Assembly: GCA_022796795.1 (NCBI GenBank)
Contig: JAAWJI010000019.1
Coordinates: 1 to 64,000, forward strand
Direction: 5' to 3'
Length of the DNA stretch: 64,000 bases
From: Lachnospiraceae bacterium
Lineage (GTDB): Bacteria > Bacillota > Clostridia > Lachnospirales > Lachnospiraceae
Of the stretch, positions 9,046 through 16,515 are shown in pieces. The notes below the pieces were generated by a model. It worked only from the letters and a program-made list of their open reading frames with translations. It was not told the DNA's origin and did not search any database. The position numbers were made by a program, and so were the translations under genes. Every line of letters begins with the position of its first letter. Position 1 is the first letter of the stretch.

Positions 9046-9852
9046 ATGCTCTATCACGCCAAAAACGGAAACTTACCCATGGAAAATTCGGACATGGACT
9101 ACATATCCTTCGGAACCGGAAAGGAAGCTCTTATTTTAATCCCCGGACTGGGGGATGGACTGACAACCGTGAAGGGCAAGGCCCTGGCCTTTGCCCTGCT
9201 ATACCGCATGTATGCCAAAGACTATACGGTCTATCTCTTTAGCCGGAGAAATCATTTGCCCGAAGGCTATACTACGCGGGACATGGCAAGGGATCAGGCC
9301 TGGGCCATGAAAACTCTAGGCATCTCAAAGGCTCATATTTTAGGAATCTCCCAGGGCGGCATGATCGCCCAGTATCTTGCCATTGACCATCCTCAGCTTG
9401 TGGGGAAGCTTATCCTGGCCGTCACAAGTCCAAAGCCCAATAAAATCCTGCAGAAGACTCTGGAGGCCTGGATCTGCCTGGCCCAGCAGGGAAATTATAA
9501 AGAGCTTATGATGGATACGGCAGAGAAATCCTACTCCGAGGCCTACCTGAAAAAATACCGCTTTCTCTACCCCTTACTGGGAAGAATGGGAAAGCCCAAA
9601 AGCTTTGCCCGGTTCCTCATCCAGGCAAGGTCCTGTCTGACGCATTGGGCAGCGGAAGAGCTGGATCAGATTTCCTGTCCTGTTCTGATTCTCGGAGGCG
9701 GCTGTGACAAGATTGTGGGCCCCGCCTGCGCACCGGCATTAGCGGAGAAGATCAGAGGCAGCAAGCTTTGGATTTATGAGAATCTGGGCCATGCTGCCTA
9801 CGAGGAGGCAAAGGATTTTCATGACAGAGTAATAGAGTTTTTAAAGGGGTGA
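9046..9852 (+). CDS. Alpha/beta hydrolase
   Basis: ILIPGLGDG...[16 protein letters not shown] (nucleophile elbow GxSxGG), C-terminal GHAAYEE His. Confidence 0.9.
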   Translation: MLYHAKNGNLPMENSDMDYISFGTGKEALILIPGLGDGLTTVKGKALAFALLYRMYAKDYTVYLFSRRNHLPEGYTTRDMARDQAWAMKTLGISKAHILGISQGGMIAQYLAIDHPQLVGKLILAVTSPKPNKILQKTLEAWICLAQQGNYKELMMDTAEKSYSEAYLKKYRFLYPLLGRMGKPKSFARFLIQARSCLTHWAAEELDQISCPVLILGGGCDKIVGPACAPALAEKIRGSKLWIYENLGHAAYEEAKDFHDRVIEFLKG

Positions 9853-9858
9853 GCCCTG

Positions 9859-11442
9859 TCAAAAGGATGATTCCTCTACATATTTTTCGATCACACAGGT
9901 ATGCCCCTTTTTTTCATCATAATTAACTGCTACCAGCAGGATATCTCCCGTATATCCCTGAATCCAGGACGCATACTGTCGTTCCTTGATTTGTGCGATC
10001 CCGCCCTCTGCAGATTTATTCCATTTCAGCTCTACTACCAGGGCTGGTCTATTTACATTCCGTTTAGGAAGATATACTACATCAGCAAATCCCTTTCCAG
10101 AAGGGAATTCCAGAATCGGATTCATATAATAAACCCTGGCACTATAATATGCCATAAGAATCGTACAGGTCAAAGAATTCTCGTCATTGTATCGCAAGAT
10201 AGAGGCTGTTTCATTGTGAATGGCGGCTATCCCCTTTGCCACAGCGTTTCCATTCAGAGCCCAGGTACATTGAAGAAGCTCCTGCGAACTGTTCAATGCA
10301 ACAATAAGCCCATTCCAACCGCTTCCATCCATCGCATTCAAAAACTCCTGAGATATCTCCCGGTTAGGAATAAATGCCGCGCCTTCCTCTTTATTATAAG
10401 TCAAATACCCCAGATGAATCAAAAGTGTAATCACATCATCCTTTGTTTTAAATGTAGTCATATCATTTTGAAACTGCCGTATATTAATCCTGCAATGTCT
10501 TCCGCCAAGCATTTCCACGACGGCTTTTTTCAAACCATCAAAATCCATATCAATATAAAGCTTCAATGCCTCATAGGTTTCCGTGCCTGTCCAATAGCTC
10601 TGGAACTCCTTCCACAGAAGTGCATCCACAACAGATTTTGGATTATAAATATGAAGCTTGCCCAGACAATACCCATCATACCAGGTTTCCATGTCCTCAT
10701 AATCCAAACCATACTGTCTGCACTTGTCCTGCACTTCTTCTTCTGTAAATCCAAAATATTCCCCCAGGCTCTTGGGGTCCACCATGGAATATTCATCAAA
10801 AATATTAATCGCTGAATGTTCTCCGTATTTTTTAATGGGAAGAATGCCTGTCATATAAGCCAGTTCCACATATTCTGCCCCCTTAAAAAGTCCGCGTAGA
10901 AAATCCAGATACTCCTTTTGGACATCCTCCCTCTCTTTTGCCATACGAAAGACACAATCCCACTCGTCAATAATAATAACAAAGCCTTTTTTTGTCTGAA
11001 TAAAGATCTGATCTAAGGCATCTTTCAGCCGACCGCACAATTCTATGTTTCTACATTGGGGAAACTCTTTTATCAGCTCCAGAATCACCTTGTTTTCCAT
11101 TACAGAGATAAATGTATCCAGATCCCGTCTTGTCTCCAAAAAACGTTGTATATCCAATCGAATAACCTGATGCTGATTCAGATGTTTCCCATAAGTCTCT
11201 TCTTTTTCAATGTGCAAGCCTGCAAACACCTCTTTAGAATCACATCCCTTACTATAATATGCCACCAGCATATCTGCAGCCATAGACTTTCCAAATCTCC
11301 GTGGACGGCTCACACATAGATTTTTCTGCTTTGTATTTAAAACCCTGTTGGTGTATGCAATCAGACCGCTTTTATCCACATATATCATGGAATTAAGCGC
11401 CTCTTTGAATAAAGTATTCCCAGGATTTACATAAATTCCCAT
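9859..11442 (-). CDS. AAA-ATPase-like / PD-(D/E)XK nuclease-superfamily protein of unknown function
   Basis: N-terminal YVDKSGLI...CVSRPRRFGKSMAADML (P-loop-like) and 'FVIIIDEWDCVFR'; C-terminal 'GKGFADVVYLPKRNVNRPALVVELKWNKSAEGGIAQIKERQY' (PD-(D/E)XK). Confidence 0.85.
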   Translation of the reverse strand: MGIYVNPGNTLFKEALNSMIYVDKSGLIAYTNRVLNTKQKNLCVSRPRRFGKSMAADMLVAYYSKGCDSKEVFAGLHIEKEETYGKHLNQHQVIRLDIQRFLETRRDLDTFISVMENKVILELIKEFPQCRNIELCGRLKDALDQIFIQTKKGFVIIIDEWDCVFRMAKEREDVQKEYLDFLRGLFKGAEYVELAYMTGILPIKKYGEHSAINIFDEYSMVDPKSLGEYFGFTEEEVQDKCRQYGLDYEDMETWYDGYCLGKLHIYNPKSVVDALLWKEFQSYWTGTETYEALKLYIDMDFDGLKKAVVEMLGGRHCRINIRQFQNDMTTFKTKDDVITLLIHLGYLTYNKEEGAAFIPNREISQEFLNAMDGSGWNGLIVALNSSQELLQCTWALNGNAVAKGIAAIHNETASILRYNDENSLTCTILMAYYSARVYYMNPILEFPSGKGFADVVYLPKRNVNRPALVVELKWNKSAEGGIAQIKERQYASWIQGYTGDILLVAVNYDEKKGHTCVIEKYVEESSF

Positions 11443-11516
11443 AGAACTCCTCCCCTTCGAATTTCCAAGACGCTAACATCCTCTAAGGCTACTGTTTGCT
11501 CATCCGTGTAATTTTT

Positions 11517-11545
11517 ATTATATCACGTGATATAAAACCCAGCAA
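11517..11545 (-). promoter_or_regulatory. Promoter with overlapping 18-bp perfect palindrome, upstream of the AAA/PD-(D/E)XK gene
   Basis: Minus strand TTGCTG-17 bp-TATAAT; palindrome TTATATCACGTGATATAA at 11518-11535 overlaps spacer and -10. Confidence 0.6.
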
Positions 11546-11571
11546 GAAAAAGTCCCTTTTCTTCCCGCCCC

Positions 11572-12720
11572 TCACTCCAACATAATCTCCTTAACAGAAA
11601 TCCTCTTAATCTTTTCCAAATACACATACATAAGAATCTCATAGAGGGCCACAAACACTCCAAGCGTCACAAGCATGACCGGAACATCAAAGGCATAGTC
11701 CGGTACGCCCGCTATCTCCAGAAAGACCAGATCCACCATAAGCCGCAGCAATCCATACTGGTAAACGGTCCCCAGGGCAAAGCCCGCATAGGACAGCGCT
11801 CTGTAGCCTCCCAGGATGGCCCCGCAGCACTCTTTCTGAGAATAGCCGAATACGCGCATCATGGCAATGGTCTTTGTATTCCCCTTGACAACTGTGGTGA
11901 CTGCCAGAAGCAAAGTGGTAAAGGCCAGGGTCAATCCAATGAGAAATATCATGGCTCCCATCATTTTGCTGGCCAGATCCTTCATGCTAAAGGACATCTG
12001 CAGCATAGAGGAAAAGCAAAAGGAGGAGAACAGGATAAAAAAGGCAAGCGCTTTTTTGGTTCTCACGATGCTCCCTCTCAGATCTTCCAGAAAGGAGCGT
12101 TCCCGGTCCGAAGACTTTGGATCTCTTTTTATCTTTTCCCTGCTCTGCAGAGTATCCCGCAAAAGCGTCAGCACAGGCTGTCTCAGCTTCTTCCATGCAT
12201 ATCCTATGGCCAGCAGAGCAAAGGCTAGGGTGGGCAGGAGCACCAGGCAGAGGAAGAGCATGGGATGGAAATGCATGGCGATTTCCGGCAGCAGCTTCTC
12301 CTGATTCTGCAGCTTGTAGAATTTGGGCATGAGGAGAAAGGCTCCCCCAAAGCCCAGGGCTGTGCCAAAGAAGGCGCTCAGTCCAAACACCCAGAAATTC
12401 TCTGCAATTTTCAGATTGGAATAGCCCAGAGCCTTTAAGATGCCCAGCTCCTTTTTATGAGTGTCTATATAATGCTTCACATAAAAGAGGAGCATAACCA
12501 CTGCGGTAAGGAGGAGACACCCTCCGGCTACCAGGCAGACCACCTTTGCCGAGGCCACCTGGGCATGGTAAAATGCCATGGATAATTCAGATGTGATCTT
12601 GCTCTCAATGAGAATCACATCCAGATAAAAATTCAGAAACATGGTGCACACCAGCACTGCACAGCAGCTGATGACAGCGATTCCCACAAGCTTTGCGGCA
12701 TCCCTGATTCCTACCAGCAT
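11572..12720 (-). CDS. ABC transporter permease (FtsX/MacB-like)
   Basis: Multi-TM; 'HKKELGILKALGYSNLKI' and 'IAMMRVFGYSQKEC' FtsX-type motifs. Confidence 0.87.
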   Translation of the reverse strand: MLVGIRDAAKLVGIAVISCCAVLVCTMFLNFYLDVILIESKITSELSMAFYHAQVASAKVVCLVAGGCLLLTAVVMLLFYVKHYIDTHKKELGILKALGYSNLKIAENFWVFGLSAFFGTALGFGGAFLLMPKFYKLQNQEKLLPEIAMHFHPMLFLCLVLLPTLAFALLAIGYAWKKLRQPVLTLLRDTLQSREKIKRDPKSSDRERSFLEDLRGSIVRTKKALAFFILFSSFCFSSMLQMSFSMKDLASKMMGAMIFLIGLTLAFTTLLLAVTTVVKGNTKTIAMMRVFGYSQKECCGAILGGYRALSYAGFALGTVYQYGLLRLMVDLVFLEIAGVPDYAFDVPVMLVTLGVFVALYEILMYVYLEKIKRISVKEIMLE

Positions 12721-12724
12721 CTCA

Positions 12725-13420
12725 TCACCATCCTATCTCATAAGCGGTCTTTTGTACCTGATTTTCATAGATATCCCGTATTTTCCCGCTGTTCATCTGA
12801 ATCACCGTGTTCGCCATCTCTGCAATATTCTGATTATGGGTTACCATTACAATGGTAAAGCGGTATTCCTTTTGAAGCCTGCAGATGTAGTCCAGCACCT
12901 GCCTGCCTGTCTCCTCATCCAGGGCTCCTGTGGGTTCGTCCAGGAATAGCACCCGGGGATTTTTCGCCAGGGCTCTTGCCACGGAAACACGTTGCTGCTC
13001 GCCGCCGGAAAGCTGGCTGGGATACTTATGTAATTTTTCTGCCAGCCCCACAGCCTCTATAACGGTCCGGTATTCCCGGTTTCCTGCCAGATCCGCACCC
13101 ATTTTCACATTTTTGTCCACGTCCATTTGGGGCAGCAGATAATATTGTTGAAAAATAAAACCCGTATTCTCTTTTCGAAATTCTGTCAGCTCCTTGTCGG
13201 AAAGGGAAGTAAGCTCCGTTTCCCCATACCACACCTGGCCGTTGTCTGGCCGTTCCAGCCCCGAAATCACATGTAAAAGCGTGGACTTTCCAGAACCTGA
13301 CGCTCCCAGAATAACCGCAAAGTCCCCGTCCTTTAGCACAAGGCTGATACCCTTTAACACCGGAAACCTATTTTTATCGGTTCCATAGGATTTTGTAACT
13401 TCTTTTACCTGAATCATCAT
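12725..13420 (-). CDS. ABC transporter ATP-binding protein (LolD/MacB-like)
   Basis: Walker [19 protein letters not shown] signature, [12 protein letters not shown]; start at internal [13 protein letters not shown]. Confidence 0.93.
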   Translation of the reverse strand: MMIQVKEVTKSYGTDKNRFPVLKGISLVLKDGDFAVILGASGSGKSTLLHVISGLERPDNGQVWYGETELTSLSDKELTEFRKENTGFIFQQYYLLPQMDVDKNVKMGADLAGNREYRTVIEAVGLAEKLHKYPSQLSGGEQQRVSVARALAKNPRVLFLDEPTGALDEETGRQVLDYICRLQKEYRFTIVMVTHNQNIAEMANTVIQMNSGKIRDIYENQVQKTAYEIGW

Positions 13421-13574
13421 CTTCCCCTGCTTTCTTACTTTTAAAGTCCGCCGCCGAACAGGCGGCATGCATTCGGGTATTCCAAATGCGCCCTCACGAC
13501 TATCCTCTTTGGTGCTGCATCCGATTTCGGGCGCATGCAGGCTCGCTTTGTAAAAGCTCGTACAACCGAACCTG

Positions 13575-14135
13575 CTACCTGTTTTTCAAGAGACTCACAA
13601 AGACCTCCGTCATCATCTTGCTGATCCCCTCCCTGGTAAAACGGCACATTCCGGTGGCACACAGAGCCGCAATGCCGTGGGTGTAGATCCAGAGATGATG
13701 GTACAGCCGTTCTGCCTCTCCTCTCTCCACGCCATATTCCTCCTGAATGGACGAGAGGATTTGTCCATAGCTCTCATCAATCAGAGGCAGCACATTCTCC
13801 AAATCCGGAATCTGGGCCTGTTCTGTCATGAAAAGAAGCTGAAACAGCTTCGGCTCCTCAGCGGAAAAGAGGATATACTGTTTTCCCACACCCTTAAAGG
13901 CCAGCCTTTCCTCTAAGCCTCTCCCCACGTATTCCCTGTAGAGCTTTTTTGCAGAATTCAGTACTGCCTGCTGTACCTCCTCCATACTCTGAAACACGGT
14001 AAAAATGGGTCTGGCAGAGCTGGCCAGCCGGATTCCCAGCGATCGGGCGGTCAAAGCCTCCATGCCGTTTTCCCTTACCAGGGACAGAGCAGCCTGAACG
14101 ATTTCCTCCCTTGTAAATTTCGCCCTTGGCGGCAT
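13575..14135 (-). CDS. TetR/AcrR family transcriptional regulator
   Basis: MPPRAKFTREEIVQAALSLVRENGMEALTARSLG HTH; RBS AGGAGG upstream of start at 14135. Confidence 0.9.
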   Translation of the reverse strand: MPPRAKFTREEIVQAALSLVRENGMEALTARSLGIRLASSARPIFTVFQSMEEVQQAVLNSAKKLYREYVGRGLEERLAFKGVGKQYILFSAEEPKLFQLLFMTEQAQIPDLENVLPLIDESYGQILSSIQEEYGVERGEAERLYHHLWIYTHGIAALCATGMCRFTREGISKMMTEVFVSLLKNR

Positions 14136-14198
14136 CAAATTTCCTCCTTCCTGAAAAAACAGCCGTCCTAAAACTTTCGTTTTAAAACAACTGTTTTT

Positions 14199-14227
14199 AA
14201 TATACACCAACCTATTTTCTATGTCAA
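14199..14227 (-). promoter_or_regulatory. Promoter of tetR-abc operon
   Basis: Minus strand TTGACA (14222-14227), 17 bp, TATATT (14199-14204); -35 sits in the edge of a long palindrome. Confidence 0.7.
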
Positions 14228-14265
14228 GTATGACTTTTATCCATAAAAGTCATACTTGACATAGA
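14218..14265. repeat. Perfect 23-bp stem / 2-nt loop palindrome
   Basis: TCTATGTCAAGTATGACTTTTAT-CC-ATAAAAGTCATACTTGACATAGA. Confidence 0.95.
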
Positions 14266-14290
14266 CGGGTTAAACTTTTATTTGGGATCC

Positions 14291-15076
14291 CTATCCAAGA
14301 GCCACGTCCAAAGCCATCATAACGGTAAATCCTGCCGCAAACAAAATCGTCCCTACATTGGAATGGCCGCCCTCGGACATTTCTGGGATCAGCTCTTCCA
14401 CCACCACGTAGACCATGGCTCCTGCCGCAAAGCTTAGAAGATAGGGCAAAAGGGGAACCACATAGCTGGCTGCCAGAATGGTAAGACCGGCGCCCACAGG
14501 CTCTACCACGCCGGAAAGAGTGCCGTAGAGAAAGGCTCTGGACCGGCTCACATGCTCTGCCCGCAGAGGCATGGAAATAATCGCGCCCTCGGGAAAATTC
14601 TGTATGGCAATACCAAAGGAAAGAGCCAGAGCTCCCATGGCCGTAATCCCCGCATCCCCGGCCATCCATCCCGCATAGACTACGCCCACTGCCATGCCCT
14701 CCGGCAGGTTGTGAAGCGTTACTGCCAGCACCAGCTTCGTGGTTTTCTGAAGACTGCTTTCGGGCCCTTCGGCCTTACTGCTGTTCATGTGCAGATGGGG
14801 AACCGCCCGGTCCAAAAGCAGCAGAAATAAGATGCCTACCCAGAATCCTATGGCTGCCGGCACAAAGGCCCACCTTCCCATGGCTTCCGACTGATTCATG
14901 GCAGGGATCAAAAGACTCCAGATAGCTGCCGCCACCATGACTCCCGCAGCAAACCCGGTGAGAGCTCTCTGCAGCAGAACATTCCATGTATTTCGCATAA
15001 ACAGCACGCAGGCTGCACCCAGAGATGTCCCCAAAAAGGGGATCAGAATTCCGATCCAAACCTCTTTTTCCATCAT
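14291..15076 (-). CDS. ZIP family metal transporter
   Basis: VTLHNLPEGMAVGV and LSFGIAIQNFPEGAIISMPL ZIP motifs. Confidence 0.93.
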   Translation of the reverse strand: MMEKEVWIGILIPFLGTSLGAACVLFMRNTWNVLLQRALTGFAAGVMVAAAIWSLLIPAMNQSEAMGRWAFVPAAIGFWVGILFLLLLDRAVPHLHMNSSKAEGPESSLQKTTKLVLAVTLHNLPEGMAVGVVYAGWMAGDAGITAMGALALSFGIAIQNFPEGAIISMPLRAEHVSRSRAFLYGTLSGVVEPVGAGLTILAASYVVPLLPYLLSFAAGAMVYVVVEELIPEMSEGGHSNVGTILFAAGFTVMMALDVALG

Positions 15077-15214
15077 CCTATCCCAACCTTACCTCTTCGA
15101 TACCCCTAGTATTGCCGGCAAATCCCAGCCTTATTCCTGAGTCTGTCCGCACTGCCGCCCCGATTCGCTGACCTTTCCCGCACTTTGGATGAGAGCCTGT
15201 GCAAACCCCGCGCT

Positions 15215-15577
15215 TTAGCTGAGAGCCTGTGCAAACACGCTGAGCAGCTGCTCCCGATGAAAGGGCTTATCCACAAAGCCCTTTGCGCCGATGGCTTTTG
15301 CTCTCTCAAAGGTATCGTCGTATGCCAGAGAGGAAACCATGACAATCCTGGCATCCGGATACTTTTTCAGAATAATCTCCGTAGCATCCAGTCCGTCCAT
15401 TCCCTGCATAATAATATCCATGGTCACCAGATCCGGCTTTACCTCCTCATACTGGGCAATAGCCTCCTCTCCGCTTCGGCAGTATGCTGCAATCTCATAA
15501 TCCGTACCCTGCAGAACATCGCCCAGCTGGACCCGCACCAGCCGGGAATCATCTACCACCATAATTCGTTTACTCAT
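15215..15577 (-). CDS. CheY-like response regulator
   Basis: KRIMVVDDSRLVRVQL... PDLVTMDIIMQGMDGL... VMVSS... KGFVDKPF. Confidence 0.93.
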   Translation of the reverse strand: MSKRIMVVDDSRLVRVQLGDVLQGTDYEIAAYCRSGEEAIAQYEEVKPDLVTMDIIMQGMDGLDATEIILKKYPDARIVMVSSLAYDDTFERAKAIGAKGFVDKPFHREQLLSVFAQALS

Positions 15578-15595
15578 TTCCTATACTCCCTCCTC

Positions 15596-16084
15596 TTAGT
15601 CTTCATTCGAAGCAGCCCCAGCCTCTTGGGAACAGGGCACATGGTGAATAAACTGCGCGCCTCCATAGCGCTCATTGGAATAGGTAAGCATGAATTGTAT
15701 CTCGCTCCCCTCAGGTTCATAGCGTCCCCGGTAAAATGCCGGCGGGCCAAAATGGGCCGGGACCTGGGTGACCTGAAACATGGCTCCGGCAATCCTGCCG
15801 CAGAGTACGTTGAAATACTCCTTGCTGAACTCCTCCAGATCCTCGGGACTGACTGATTCCTCATGAAAGGAATTACTTGCCATACGGCACAGCAGCTTGG
15901 TATCGGCACAGAGCGTGAGACTGGTACGAAACCCTTTGTCAAAGGTAATCTGAACCGTACAGAGATCCTCCCCTGGCGACTGATCCCCCTGATGCAGACG
16001 CACGCCTGCAGTACACTCTGTCACATCCTGAACTGCCTGATCCAGAATCTGTTCAAGATCCTCTTTTGCCATAGTAGTATTCAT
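15596..16084 (-). CDS. CheC/CheX-like chemotaxis phosphatase-type protein
   Basis: Sits between two receiver proteins; 'SPEDLEEFSKEYFNVLCGRIAGAMFQ' resembles the CheX ExxN motif region. Confidence 0.65.
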   Translation of the reverse strand: MNTTMAKEDLEQILDQAVQDVTECTAGVRLHQGDQSPGEDLCTVQITFDKGFRTSLTLCADTKLLCRMASNSFHEESVSPEDLEEFSKEYFNVLCGRIAGAMFQVTQVPAHFGPPAFYRGRYEPEGSEIQFMLTYSNERYGGAQFIHHVPCSQEAGAASNED

Positions 16085-16102
16085 CCTATGATCCTCCTTT
16101 TA

Positions 16103-16513
16103 TTACGTCTCCTGATTTTCACTTGTTTCCCCATCAAAAACCCGGCGAATCCGTTTGAGCAGCTCTGCGGCATAAAAGGGCTTCAGCAAATAGTCGCAGA
16201 TTCCAAGCTTAGAGCTCTCCATTACCGAATCCTTACTCTCCACACCGGTAAGCATGATGACTGGTATATCCTTACACTCTTCCATCTGACGTATTTGCCG
16301 CAACGTCTCGATGCCGTCCTGCTGGATCATCCGAATATCCAGCAGAATCAGATCCGGTTTCTCCAGCTCCAGATACCGCAATGCCCGCACCCCGGAATTT
16401 ACGGTAACCAGATCATAATCCTTCCGCAAAATACTGGCAATCCGTGTTAGGACAATGGCACTGTCATCCACCGCCAAAATCTTCTTTTTCGAAGTTTCCT
16501 CTGTCTGACTCAT
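16103..16513 (-). CDS. Response regulator (single receiver domain)
   Basis: KKILAVDDSAIVLTRI... PDLILLDIRM... YLLKPF. Confidence 0.93.
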   Translation of the reverse strand: MSQTEETSKKKILAVDDSAIVLTRIASILRKDYDLVTVNSGVRALRYLELEKPDLILLDIRMIQQDGIETLRQIRQMEECKDIPVIMLTGVESKDSVMESSKLGICDYLLKPFYAAELLKRIRRVFDGETSENQET

Positions 16514-16515
16514 TG

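Noticed and set aside
8837-9046. 69-aa minus-strand ORF next to the inverted repeat
   Set aside because: No recognisable domain or RBS and overlaps the putative repeat; more likely non-coding spacer
14250-14669. 139-aa minus-strand ORF overlapping the ZIP transporter
   Set aside because: Alternative frame of a clear ZIP gene
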